Shown here: one piece after another, positions 23,216 to 31,251 of the stretch
Layout of the letters: each line of letters starts with the position of its first letter
Numbering within the stretch: position 1 is the first letter of the stretch
Origin: M3007 sp041160955
GTDB taxonomy: Bacteria; Bacteroidota; Bacteroidia; Chitinophagales; Saprospiraceae
Assembly (NCBI GenBank): GCA_041160955.1
Contig: JBEAVK010000158.1
Coordinates: 1-34,248 of the forward strand
Length of the DNA stretch: 34,248 nucleotides
Direction: 5' to 3'
Notes under the pieces: model-generated
Databases searched by the model: none
Told to the model about the DNA's origin: nothing
The model's input: the letters and a program-made list of their open reading frames with translations, nothing else
Made by a program: the position numbers and the translations under genes

Positions 23216-23920
23216 ATGAAAAACATCTTTTTTATCCATTGCTTGCTCTGTACCTGTTCATTTTTAGTGAGTTGTTGTAAATCGTCTATATCGGTGAGTG
23301 ACTTACAACCTAAAGGTGAATTCACCCAAAAACTACCTCGATTGATCCCTGTTTTTGATGTTTATCCAACTGCAACCAATCCTTTTTTAGTAACCGTGAA
23401 TACCTCCATTGACCGTGATGTGCGCCAACCTATTTTATTGCCTCCCGTATTAGACTCTTCCGAAACCCACGGTATTCGAACCTCTTATGTGCAGGATGCT
23501 AATGCCAACGAATTACTGGTCTTCTTTGCAAGGGACGTTGAAAGAAACATGACTAAAAATACAGGAAAAGTAACGGGGTATATTTCTTGCAAAGTAACAG
23601 CATTAGAAATCCCAAATGTTGGAGGTGGGTGGGCTTTAATACACGGGTGTACGCTTGGTACAGCTACACTGATGGGTGTACCTATTTATACCTGTAGGGC
23701 TTCTATTGAAATTGAAGTAGTCGTGCGAGATCAATACTCTAATCCGGTTAGGCGTTATTGGGGCATTGCAAGTGCCAAAAAGTATGCAGGTTTGTATTAT
23801 GGTTATCGTTTGCCAGATTTGCCACGTGCTACCAAATTGGAAGCATTCCAAAAAGCATTAGAAAGTGTAAAGCAGCAAATGGAAATGGATTTTCAGCGAT
23901 TAGAAAAAGAACTTGGGTAA
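23216..23920 (+). CDS. Lipoprotein of unknown function
   Basis: 234 residues. The signal is a textbook lipoprotein peptide: FLVSCC with the acylated Cys at residue 20. The mature part has no family I recognise. It contains a Gly-rich hydrophobic stretch (GGGWALIHGCTLGTATLMGVP, around residues 133-153) that could touch the membrane, a following strand-rich segment (ASIEIEVVVRDQY) and a C-terminal amphipathic helix (LEAFQKALESVKQQMEMDFQRL). The longer frame adds 15 codons before the signal peptide; the ATG at 23216 is preferred because it starts MKNIFF followed by the hydrophobic core. It is convergent with the lipoprotein gene at 24050 and separated from it by a strong hairpin. Confidence 0.75.
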   Translation: MKNIFFIHCLLCTCSFLVSCCKSSISVSDLQPKGEFTQKLPRLIPVFDVYPTATNPFLVTVNTSIDRDVRQPILLPPVLDSSETHGIRTSYVQDANANELLVFFARDVERNMTKNTGKVTGYISCKVTALEIPNVGGGWALIHGCTLGTATLMGVPIYTCRASIEIEVVVRDQYSNPVRRYWGIASAKKYAGLYYGYRLPDLPRATKLEAFQKALESVKQQMEMDFQRLEKELG

Positions 23921-23979
23921 ATAAAAAAATCTTCTATGCGAACTGGCTCCGCCTTTGTTAACAATTTTATATTCTTACT

Positions 23980-24032
23980 AATAGCCATTAGGCTCGGATC
24001 ATGTTGTAGCATGATCCGAGCCTACGGCTATT
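23980..24032. terminator. Strong palindrome between convergent genes, likely bidirectional terminator
   Basis: 23980-24003 and 24010-24032 pair over 22-23 bases (AATAGCC, TAGGCTCGGATCATG) around a 6-base loop, with one bulge near the base of the stem. It sits 59 bases after the + strand stop and 17 bases beyond the minus-strand stop. There is no U tract. Its GC-rich stem resembles dispersed palindromes in this phylum. Confidence 0.65.
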
Positions 24033-24049
24033 CGCCCATAGCATCAGGT

Positions 24050-24922
24050 TTAAAAATGAAGTAGCCTAATATTATCCAACATAACCTTGCCTTTTAACGC
24101 TGAATATTGGCCTGTGGCATTATCAATCGGCAGCGGAACCCTAAAGAATAATCGGTATGTAGGTCTTACTAGGGTTGGCAAATAATCCGTTAAATTAAAA
24201 TATATTTTATTCCATTTTTCGTCTTTAGTGGGGTTGAAGAGGTAGAGCGGAATACCTTGCTCAAAACCATCCTGACCCACTCCTACGATTTGGATAGAAA
24301 ATTGAATATCGTTTTTGTGGTGCATTTCGAGCCATACATTGCGATCGCCAGTATTGGGCAATGCAATTTGCTCTGAAGCAATTTCGATAAAGCCATGAGC
24401 GGTATCGACTTCCATCAGCAAACCTTTACCTTGAAAACCACCCGTCGGCGTAATACTGTATGTTGTGCTTTCATCAAAGTCTCGGTTTTCATAGACCACC
24501 GTTGTCGCGCCATCAAAGGTGGTTTTATCTTCTGGCCAGGCAAAGGTGATACTAGGTTCATACTCGGTGGTTGGGCTTACAGTTACGGTTTCACCTGGTT
24601 TTAGCAGAACAGATACAATATACCGCTTCATCATGGGATAAACGCCTGGCGAACTTGTTAAGCCATTTACTTTTACACCCGGAAAAATCTGAACTTCGGC
24701 CTGTCCTTCTGCCAAAATAGGGATTTCGGCAGGCAACGTAAATCCTCCTATGAGTTCATTGTTGACATAAATCCAACCTTCGGTGATTTCGTGCCAACCG
24801 TTACCGCCAGTTGCATTCACAACAAAAGGTTCCATCCTGATATAAGATGGAATAGCCTCGGGTTTATCACAACCAAGGCAAAAGAGTATAGAAAAAAGGA
24901 AAATCGTAGTAAAATAACGCAT
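24050..24922 (-). CDS. Lipoprotein with Ig-like and carbohydrate-binding-like beta domains, unknown function
   Basis: 290 residues. Lipoprotein signal MRYFTTIFLFSILFCLGC, acylated at Cys18. The N-terminal part (WIYVNNELIGGFTLPAEIPIL ... VQIFPGVKVNG, spread over residues about 45-90) looks like the PEGA-like/Ig-like surface domain of Bacteroidota lipoproteins. The C-terminal part (VWLEMHHKNDIQFS ... KWNKIYFNLTDYL ... VMLDNIRLLHF) resembles a galactose-binding or CBM-like jelly roll, with the usual closing 'LDNIRL'. The longer frame adds 19 codons that overlap the end of yggS by 14 bases; the ATG at 24922 is chosen for the signal peptide. It follows yggS by 43 bases on the same strand. Confidence 0.75.
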   Translation of the reverse strand: MRYFTTIFLFSILFCLGCDKPEAIPSYIRMEPFVVNATGGNGWHEITEGWIYVNNELIGGFTLPAEIPILAEGQAEVQIFPGVKVNGLTSSPGVYPMMKRYIVSVLLKPGETVTVSPTTEYEPSITFAWPEDKTTFDGATTVVYENRDFDESTTYSITPTGGFQGKGLLMEVDTAHGFIEIASEQIALPNTGDRNVWLEMHHKNDIQFSIQIVGVGQDGFEQGIPLYLFNPTKDEKWNKIYFNLTDYLPTLVRPTYRLFFRVPLPIDNATGQYSALKGKVMLDNIRLLHF

Positions 24923-24965
24923 AAATGATGATATAAATGGTGAAAAATTATTGTATTCAAGTGCC

Positions 24966-25610
24966 TTATCTGTTGCCAAAGATCAGGCTACCAATACGGA
25001 CTAGCGTAGCACCTTCTTCTACGGCAATTTCCCAATCGCCGGACATACCCATGGATATTTCTTTGAAATGGGGACTATTAGAAAAAAAAGATGCTTTTAG
25101 TTGCTCAAAAATACCTTTTAGTTGTTTGAACTCCTCACGCACTAACGTTTTGTCCTCCGAAAATGTTGCCATGCCCATTACCCCACAGATTTGAACAGAT
25201 GTAAGGGCATTCCAATCGGTTTGCGCTAACAATACCATGCCCTCTTCCTTTGAAAACCCAAATTTTGTTTCTTCTTGCGCAATATGGAACTGTAACAAAC
25301 ATTTGACAATACGACCACTTTTTTCTGCTTGCTTATGAATCTCCTGCAATAATTCCAAACTGTCGATAGAATGAATAGTATCAATAAAGGAGGCAATGAA
25401 TTTTACTTTATTGCGTTGTAAATGCCCAATAAAATGCCATTGGATATCCTTGGGCAATACTTCATATTTGGCTGTAATTTCTTGTACTTTATTTTCGCCA
25501 AAAATACGTTGCCCTTTGTTGTACTCTTCCAAAAGCCTTTCTGAAGAGTAGGTCTTGGATACTGCAATAAGTGTTACGCCACTTTGTTCGAGGATATTAC
25601 GAAGATTCAT
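24966..25610 (-). CDS. YggS/PLPBP family pyridoxal-phosphate homeostasis protein
   Basis: 214 residues, a single alanine-racemase-fold TIM barrel. The PLP lysine is Lys19 in AVSKTYSSE; other family motifs are FGENKVQE, WHFIGHLQRNKVK and the terminal SMGMSGDWEIAVEEGATLVRIGSLIFG (quoted in part). These proteins bind PLP without known catalysis and keep PLP and amino-acid pools balanced in the cytosol. The longer frame (22 extra codons) passes through a perfect -7 promoter, so the ATG at 25610, giving the usual short N-terminus, is chosen. Followed on the same strand by a lipoprotein gene. Confidence 0.94.
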   Translation of the reverse strand: MNLRNILEQSGVTLIAVSKTYSSERLLEEYNKGQRIFGENKVQEITAKYEVLPKDIQWHFIGHLQRNKVKFIASFIDTIHSIDSLELLQEIHKQAEKSGRIVKCLLQFHIAQEETKFGFSKEEGMVLLAQTDWNALTSVQICGVMGMATFSEDKTLVREEFKQLKGIFEQLKASFFSNSPHFKEISMGMSGDWEIAVEEGATLVRIGSLIFGNR

Positions 25611-25614
25611 GGTG

Positions 25615-25622
25615 CAAATATA
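25615..25622 (-). promoter_or_regulatory. -7 box TATATTTG almost touching the yggS start
   Basis: Minus-strand TATATTTG ends four bases before the ATG at 25610, so the mRNA would start at or within a base or two of the start codon. No TTG lies at 17-23 bases upstream. This box also excludes the longer yggS frame. Confidence 0.5.
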
Positions 25623-25903
25623 CGGCAGAAAAATGAATAGGATATAATGAATCGGCATTGCCCAAAACTTGTTCACAGATCACTATGGCGTATCTTTTGC
25701 TAATTTGGCATAAGATTATAAAAGTAAAACTAAAGACAGAATTAGTCAAAATTGAAACTAAATCAAATAACTTGGCCATAATTCAATTAAATGAACCAAC
25801 TTTGCGGCATATTAACATGATTAATGTTTTGCCGTCAAGAATTTTATTACACCTAACCTAATAAAGTACACCAGCGCGTACACTACTCACTTGAACTTTT
25901 TGC

Positions 25904-26599
25904 ATGGAGATATTTACATCCGTATCCAGCCTTGATAATCAATCCATATATCTGATTGGCTTCTCGGTTTTATTGTCGTTTTTGCTGTCATCACTAGTTG
26001 TTTTTACCTACGAAAAAGTATCGCGCGATGTTATAACGCCCGATCATTTTTTACAAGCATTGATACTAATGTCTATTGTAACCACCACTATTATGCAGTC
26101 TATTGGAGACAGTCCTGCGCGTGGTTTCGGGATATTTGGTGCTTTAGCCATTTTGCGTTTTCGGACGCAGATGATTAGTCCGCGCAATATTTCGTTTATT
26201 TTTGCGGCCATGGCTGTGGGTATTGCCTGTGGGGTATATAGTTTTGTCAATGCTATTATTGGAACTTTTGCGTTTTGCCTGATTGCCTTTTTCTTGCGAT
26301 TGACTCCCTTTAGCCGTCGGAATAATTTACGTGGACAATTGCGCTTGGAACTACCTAGTGCCGCCGAAAAACGAACTGCTGCACAGCAAGTAATTGCGCA
26401 GTTTTCGCAAAAATTTGTACTCAAACGTTATCGAATATTATCCGATAAGGGCGAGGGTGAAGGGATTGAATACACTTATGAATTGCGTTTAAATGCAGAA
26501 ATGGATGGCTTTGAACTAACACAAAAGTTGAATGCTATTGAGGGCATAAAAAATATCCGCCTCAATTTTGATGACACCTATATTAACTTATACGACTAA
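25904..26599 (+). CDS. DUF4956 four-helix membrane protein
   Basis: 231 residues. Four membrane segments (about 15-35, 45-65, 80-100, 105-130), then a cytosolic alpha/beta tail. The family hallmark is FGIFGALAILRFRTQMISPRN (in part, residues 75-95), the conserved GAL-x-IIRFRT motif of DUF4956. The C-terminus (YELRLNAEMDGFELTQKLNAIEGIKNIRL, in part) is a MgtC-like ferredoxin-like domain. In other genomes DUF4956 genes lie next to VTC polyphosphate-polymerase or CotH-like genes; here they are absent and the gene leads a cassette with HlyD- and TolC-like genes 17 and 3 bases apart. A candidate promoter is CAACTTTG at 25797-25804 (one mismatch). Function unknown. Confidence 0.85.
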   Translation: MEIFTSVSSLDNQSIYLIGFSVLLSFLLSSLVVFTYEKVSRDVITPDHFLQALILMSIVTTTIMQSIGDSPARGFGIFGALAILRFRTQMISPRNISFIFAAMAVGIACGVYSFVNAIIGTFAFCLIAFFLRLTPFSRRNNLRGQLRLELPSAAEKRTAAQQVIAQFSQKFVLKRYRILSDKGEGEGIEYTYELRLNAEMDGFELTQKLNAIEGIKNIRLNFDDTYINLYD

Positions 26600-26616
26600 T
26601 TTTTTCTGTTACGCCA

Positions 26617-27666
26617 ATGTTGCGACGCATTAACCTTTTATATATCGCTATTCCGTTCATGTGCTGGGGATTATGGGGTATTTTTAAGTCTATCAGCCGG
26701 AGTACGGCCACTTTTTATGGCTTTGCCGAAAACAAAGAGACAAGTATCAATCTCGATCACCCATTAGTGGTGCATAAAATCCATGTAAAACCCGGGCAAT
26801 TTGTAACCAAAGGTACACTCTTGTTGGAAGTTAGTCGGATTGCCTTGGATTTTAAAATGAACGAACTCTCGTCCAATATCGTCCAATTAGAGTCGAGTAA
26901 TACTTGGCGTGTGGCGGAATTACGTGCACGTATGGAGCAAATTAGATCCGAAAAATCCGAAAAAGTAGGAAATTTGCAATCAAATATCCGAATCCTAGAA
27001 TCGGAATTGGCCATGAATAAGCGCCTAATCAATGGTCTGCAAACGGTGCAACCGGGCGACACAAGCGGCCTTAAAAATAGCCCAGCCCAAGCAAAAATTA
27101 ATGCATTGCGCGAAGAAATAAGATTGGTGACAGAGCCCTTTGATAAAGAATTAGCGACTTTAAACCAAGAAATACAGTTGGCCGGAAAGCCAAAGGAAAC
27201 AGAAATTGGCCGTTTGAAAAATGAGGTAAACTTGTACAAAAAGGAGCAAGGCCGTCTTTCTATTTATGCACCCTCGGATGGATTGATCGGTAATATTCAT
27301 TGCAAAGAAGGGGAAAATATCGCCGATTTTACGACATTAATATCATTTTATGAGCAAAATCCTAATATGGTGGTCGGTTATATACACGAAAGCCTTTCCC
27401 TCAAAATAAATATTGGCGATTCATTAAAGGTTATTTCCAGTTTGCATCCTTCGGAACAATCTATGGGTGTAATTTCGGGACTCGGGCATCGAATTATTGA
27501 AATACCCGAACGACTGCGGAAAATCCCGGAATTGCGTACTTATGGGCGTGAAGTGTTGATCGAGATTCCGAACAATAACCATTTTTTGCAAAAAGAAAAG
27601 GTTTTGTTGCAATGGCCGGATCAGGCTTTGAATCCATTTCAATCAATGTTTACCGAAAAAAAATAA
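26617..27666 (+). CDS. HlyD-family membrane-fusion (adaptor) protein
   Basis: 349 residues. One N-terminal membrane span (about 7-24). A split biotinyl/lipoyl-like domain: first half VHKIHVKPGQFVTKGTLLLEV (about 52-72, in part), second half IYAPSDGLIGNIHCKEGENI (about 217-236). Between them is a long coiled coil (about 75-215). A beta-barrel domain follows (VVGYIHESLSLKINIGDSLKV). This is the normal plan of periplasmic adaptors that link an inner-membrane component to a TolC-like channel. No ABC, RND or MFS pump is adjacent; the inner-membrane neighbour is the DUF4956 protein. Starts 17 bases after that gene and ends 3 bases before the next. Confidence 0.88.
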   Translation: MLRRINLLYIAIPFMCWGLWGIFKSISRSTATFYGFAENKETSINLDHPLVVHKIHVKPGQFVTKGTLLLEVSRIALDFKMNELSSNIVQLESSNTWRVAELRARMEQIRSEKSEKVGNLQSNIRILESELAMNKRLINGLQTVQPGDTSGLKNSPAQAKINALREEIRLVTEPFDKELATLNQEIQLAGKPKETEIGRLKNEVNLYKKEQGRLSIYAPSDGLIGNIHCKEGENIADFTTLISFYEQNPNMVVGYIHESLSLKINIGDSLKVISSLHPSEQSMGVISGLGHRIIEIPERLRKIPELRTYGREVLIEIPNNNHFLQKEKVLLQWPDQALNPFQSMFTEKK

Positions 27667-27669
27667 ACC

Positions 27670-28956
27670 ATGTTGCAATTGAGGATTTATTTGGGGCAAA
27701 ATGGCATTTTGGTTTCGGGGAGATTGTCCGTTCTTGCGGTAGTATTAATGGCCGCTTGTTTAGGTTTTTTAAATGCGCAAAACCGTATTAAACCAGAGCA
27801 GGTTTTGGCCTTGGCCTTCAAAGATGCCGAAGTAGTGGCCGCACAAAATAATGCGGATTTTCAACGGCAAATAAACGCAAAACTACCGTTTTTAGATCAA
27901 ATTAGCCTTCGTACTCAAACACGGCGTTCCGATATTTATCAGCAGGATTACCAAACGAGGATCAGTGTAAATGGTCTAAAAGAACAGTCTGCTTTCCGCA
28001 AAATGCAAGCCTCCGAGATTGCGGTAGTAGAGGCCAATAAACTGGAACGACTACATTACGCATTATATGATCGGTACCTGCAATTGGTTGATTATTATGC
28101 TCTTGCAAAGGAAATTCCCTTGCAAGAGGCACTACTACTGGTTTATTTGGATAAAATAAAATTGCTAGAAAATATGGCCATTTATGCAGTCGATACCGAC
28201 CCAGAAGCCTTGATGAAAGCGGAATTTGATCGCGATGAGTTGGAATTAAGGATCAGGGAAAACAAACTTGTTGTATCGGCCAAAAGTGTGCTTTTTTCAA
28301 ATGCACCCAATAGCGAGGTGGACACACTGGGTTGGGTCAGTTTGTCGCAAATGTCCCAAATATTAATGCTTGCAGATACGGTGTCTCATCCTTCTGGCCA
28401 AGAGGAAATGGCCAAAATAGCGCGTATCAACGCTGAATCTGAACTAGAAAAAGCACGTGGTACTCAAATTTTAGATTTTTTTCAACTGCGCTATATGAAC
28501 CGCCCGGGAGAGCCATTTCGCAATGATTATTCGATAGGAGCGGGTTTTAATATACCTTATAATGGCTCCAGAAATGCGCGTAGAACACTTTTGCGTATAG
28601 AGCAATATGCCGCAGAGCAAGACCTGCAAACCTTACAGGTGCAATTAAGGGAGGCGATACAAAAATCTAAATTGCAATTTTTTAATGCTCAAACTTTGCA
28701 CAGTACGGTATTGTCCCAAATCCAAAAGGCAGGGGAGCGGTACAATCTAAAAGAAGTGGCCGCAGCCGATAAAGATGGCATACAAACTGTACTATTGAAC
28801 AACGAATTTCAAATACGTCGTCAACTCAAATTAATAAATTCCGAAAAAGAGATGACCGAAAAGTACCTTCAAGTCTTATTTCTAAGTGGTCGTATGTCGG
28901 AATCTCCTTTAGTCAATTTTTTGAGTGGTACAAAGAATGCGATTAGTGCCAATTAA
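27670..28956 (+). CDS. TolC-like outer-membrane efflux protein, divergent
   Basis: 428 residues with a signal peptide (LAVVLMAACLGFLNAQ). Most of the mature protein is long alpha helix with heptad-like leucine spacing (for example LHYALYDRYLQLVDYYALAKEI and QDLQTLQVQLREAIQKSKLQFF, in part), with two short membrane-strand regions (IGAGFNIPYNGSRNARR). This is the two-fold repeat plan of outer-membrane factors of the TolC family, but sequence identity to TolC is not obvious, and the first repeat is shortened. Given the adaptor gene 3 bases upstream, it is very likely the exit channel of the same export complex. Confidence 0.75.
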   Translation: MLQLRIYLGQNGILVSGRLSVLAVVLMAACLGFLNAQNRIKPEQVLALAFKDAEVVAAQNNADFQRQINAKLPFLDQISLRTQTRRSDIYQQDYQTRISVNGLKEQSAFRKMQASEIAVVEANKLERLHYALYDRYLQLVDYYALAKEIPLQEALLLVYLDKIKLLENMAIYAVDTDPEALMKAEFDRDELELRIRENKLVVSAKSVLFSNAPNSEVDTLGWVSLSQMSQILMLADTVSHPSGQEEMAKIARINAESELEKARGTQILDFFQLRYMNRPGEPFRNDYSIGAGFNIPYNGSRNARRTLLRIEQYAAEQDLQTLQVQLREAIQKSKLQFFNAQTLHSTVLSQIQKAGERYNLKEVAAADKDGIQTVLLNNEFQIRRQLKLINSEKEMTEKYLQVLFLSGRMSESPLVNFLSGTKNAISAN

Positions 28957-28981
28957 GTATTAGAAATGTCGTGAAAAGAGC

Positions 28982-29530
28982 CTATCGGATACAGTTATTC
29001 ACAATTTGCTCATAATCAGGCCGATCCCAAGCATTTTGATGAATAAAAGACGATTCTATTTTACCTTTATAGAGCATAAATACGCCAGGCATCTGAAAAC
29101 CATCACCCATTTCTTCGCCGTGATATGCAAACCCATGTCCTTCTACCACTCCGGCTTGAAAACCGCGAATCCAATTCATCAGCCCAAATAATTGTTGCGG
29201 AGTGCCACGACCTAATCCAAAAGCCGTATAAAATTGCTTTTCAGGATCGAGGATATGAGTAATAGGCCATAATTTATATTTTTTAAAGAAGGAAATAGCC
29301 GTTTTCTCGTCGTTAGCCATGTGCACCATAACTACGATAATACCTTCTTTGTCGAGATCCTTTTTTCTTTTTGAAATATCGGAAATTGCTTCTCTGCAAA
29401 AAGAGCATCCAAAATGGCGTAAAAAAACGAGTAAAACAGGCTGTTGGTCAGCCATTTCAGATAATGTAGATCCTGTGGAAGTAGGGAAATTGGCCCAAAA
29501 AGGGATAGTGTTATTAGTATTTAAAGACAT
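28982..29530 (-). CDS. Redoxin / AhpC-TSA family peroxiredoxin-like protein (SelL-related)
   Basis: 182 residues, thioredoxin fold. FLRHFGCSFCREAISD holds the peroxidatic/resolving pair Cys42 and Cys45 (CxxC), typical of the PRX-like2 / AhpC-TSA_2 group, whose selenoprotein relatives are SelL. The remaining fold elements, FFKKYKLWPITHILDPEKQFYTAFGLGRG (in part) and the C-terminal GVFMLYKGKIESSFIHQNAWDRPDYEQI (in part), agree with that family. It has no signal peptide, so it acts in the cytoplasm as a peroxide or thiol reductase; its partner is unknown. Start ATG at 29530. Confidence 0.85.
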   Translation of the reverse strand: MSLNTNNTIPFWANFPTSTGSTLSEMADQQPVLLVFLRHFGCSFCREAISDISKRKKDLDKEGIIVVMVHMANDEKTAISFFKKYKLWPITHILDPEKQFYTAFGLGRGTPQQLFGLMNWIRGFQAGVVEGHGFAYHGEEMGDGFQMPGVFMLYKGKIESSFIHQNAWDRPDYEQIVNNCIR

Positions 29531-29554
29531 TTTTATTTATAATATTGGTGAAAA

Positions 29555-29643
29555 GTGGTTGGATAAAAATAAAATCACATAATCTCTGCTTTAAAAAAAT
29601 GAGATACAGATTTTTAAAGATCAATCAATTTTTATCCAACCAC
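29555..29643. repeat. 89-bp fold-back with 16-bp perfect ends
   Basis: GTGGTTGGATAAAAAT (29555-29570) pairs perfectly with its complement at 29628-29643, and inner AATCTCTG/CAGATT words extend the fold. It lies directly after the mdh stop and before the redoxin gene, so it may terminate mdh transcription or be a mini fold-back element. Confidence 0.6.
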
Positions 29644-29649
29644 AATTTA

Positions 29650-30585
29650 CTACAATACCCCCATGCCATCGAGGGCATCCATAATTTCTTTTACTGCATT
29701 GGCAGAGCCATGTAGTAGGTCTAATTCATCTTTTTTCAAGCGTAATTTGATGACTTCTCCAATCCCTTTTTTGTTCAGTTTCACGGGAGTACCTACAAAA
29801 ATATCCTTGATTTTGTATTCACCTTTGAGGCGGATACAGCAAGGGAAAATGCGATTTTCGTCCCTTTGAATGGAAATAGCCATTTGAGCTGCTGCTGCGC
29901 CCGGCGCATACCAAGCAGAAGTACCCATAAGATTGACTAATTCGCCACCGCCAAATTTAGTACGTTCAATGATGGCATCCAATTTTTCCTTTTTCACCAA
30001 TTCCGTCACTGGAATACCACTTACCGTGGTGTAACGTGGTAGTGGCACCATTGTATCACCGTGTCCACCCATCAAAATCGCGGCAATATCTTTTGGAGAA
30101 CAACCAATTTCTTCGGCTAAAAACGCGCGGTAACGTGCTGTGTCCAATACACCTGCCATACCAAATACGCGCTTCTCGCTTAGGCCAGAAGCCTTCCAAG
30201 CCGCATAAGTCATTACATCCAATGGATTAGAAACAACAATAATAATAGGGTTTTTGGTGTGCTGCAAAATGCTTTTTGTTACAGAAACAACAATTTTAGC
30301 ATTAGTTGAGATAAGGTCATCGCGGCTCATACCCGGTTTGCGGGGTACACCTGCCGTAATAATCACAATATCAGAACCAGCGGTGAGGGCGTAATCGGAA
30401 CCGCCTGTCATGCGTGTAGAATATCCGTCAATGGGTGCTTGTTGCCAAATATCCAATGCCTTTCCTTTGGCTAAATCTCCGGCGATATCGATCAATACCA
30501 CTTCGTTAAAAACATCCGAGTGTGCCAGTACATTGGCACAAGTTGCGCCTACGTTTCCGGCGCCTACTACAGTAACTTTACTCAT
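29650..30585 (-). CDS. mdh: Malate dehydrogenase
   Basis: 311 residues, the LDH-like (MDH3) type common in Bacteroidota. NAD-binding GAGNVGA at residues 8-14 and the NAD-selecting Asp33 in LIDIAG. Substrate arginines Arg82 and Arg88 in VPRKPGMSRDDL (Arg82 marks malate rather than lactate specificity), Asn120 in VVSNPLD, and the Asp148/Arg151/His175 catalytic set in VLDTARYR and GGHGDTMVP. It interconverts malate and oxaloacetate with NAD in the TCA cycle, in the cytoplasm. Single gene with its own promoter. Confidence 0.97.
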   Translation of the reverse strand: MSKVTVVGAGNVGATCANVLAHSDVFNEVVLIDIAGDLAKGKALDIWQQAPIDGYSTRMTGGSDYALTAGSDIVIITAGVPRKPGMSRDDLISTNAKIVVSVTKSILQHTKNPIIIVVSNPLDVMTYAAWKASGLSEKRVFGMAGVLDTARYRAFLAEEIGCSPKDIAAILMGGHGDTMVPLPRYTTVSGIPVTELVKKEKLDAIIERTKFGGGELVNLMGTSAWYAPGAAAAQMAISIQRDENRIFPCCIRLKGEYKIKDIFVGTPVKLNKKGIGEVIKLRLKKDELDLLHGSANAVKEIMDALDGMGVL

Positions 30586-30628
30586 TGGTTACAGGCTATT
30601 ATTTTTTTGTGAATTAATATTTGAGCCG

Positions 30629-30636
30629 CAAATGTA
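30629..30636 (-). promoter_or_regulatory. mdh -7 box TACATTTG
   Basis: Minus-strand exact TAnnTTTG match. A TTTG (at the end of a T run) lies 22 bases upstream of it, which fits a -33 element. The predicted mdh leader is about 38 nt. Confidence 0.6.
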
Positions 30637-30792
30637 GTACATAGATGGCTATTTAAAGCAAAAAAACTTGCCTATTTTGGACATTAAGCCAAACGGTTAT
30701 GCTATAAAGAATGATTTAAAATAAATCGCTTGTTTCTTGGGCGCTTTCTAGCACATCGTAAATTAATTTTTTTATGTTTTGAAGGTGTAGCC

Positions 30793-30910
30793 GACCCAGA
30801 ATGGGTCAAATGTTTATAGAGCAATGTGGCTATATGACATTCGACCCCGACAGGGTCGCACGCGTATTGAAACCGCGATTTTGCTATAAACATTTGACCC
30901 ATTCTGGGTC
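30793..30910. repeat. 118-bp palindromic repeat with 27-bp perfect arms (GACCCAGAATGGGTC family)
   Basis: The arms 30793-30819 and 30884-30910 are perfect 27-bp inverted repeats, each holding its own palindrome GACCCAGAATGGGTC. A third related palindrome, GACCCCGACAGGGTC, lies at the centre (30843-30857). This is a dispersed-repeat type of structure rather than a gene. Confidence 0.8.
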
Positions 30911-30975
30911 AGTCAACCGCTACAAATATGCTGAAAATAGAGACTTGAAAATATAAAAAAACTTAATTTACAGCG

Positions 30976-31195
30976 TACTAGTACAGTGTAAAATAAGTTT
31001 ATTTATACGTGTAGCATGCTTTTCCACCACAAAAGCACACAAAGTTCACAAAGACGTAGATTGGACGCTTCGCTTTTTTTTAGAACACAAAGCGTTGCGT
31101 ACACTAAAGTATACGGTTCCTCATTGTATTCTTATTTGTAATTAATGGTATAAATGCGCAATATGTGGGTGGATTTATTCTACTGTGCACTAGTA
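30976..31195. mobile_element. 220-bp degenerate MITE-like element
   Basis: The ends TACTAGTACAGTGTAAAATAA (30976-30996, first 20 bases shown: TACTAGTACAGTGTAAAATA) and TTATTCTACTGTGCACTAGT(A) (31175-31195) are imperfect inverted repeats. The interior includes a CACAAA-rich stretch at 31030-31060 (CACAAAAGCACACAAAG) of a kind common in intergenic repeats. No target-site duplication is evident. With the preceding repeat this explains most of the 666-base gap 30586-31251. Confidence 0.4.
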
Positions 31196-31251
31196 TCTTA
31201 CGGTAAATATTAACCGCTCATAAAAGTGATAAATTGTTGTTTATTGGTTAC

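Noticed and set aside
25658..25861. 67-codon + strand frame upstream of the DUF4956 gene
   Set aside because: Low-complexity Lys/Ile/Leu composition of AT-rich intergenic DNA, crosses the likely promoter, no recognisable features.
30640..30672. Possible third copy of the 161-bp family (ATAGATGGCTATTTAAAGC resembles the core)
   Set aside because: No matching inverted-repeat arms exist at the expected distances, GTGCGA is absent, and the site is better explained as the mdh promoter region.
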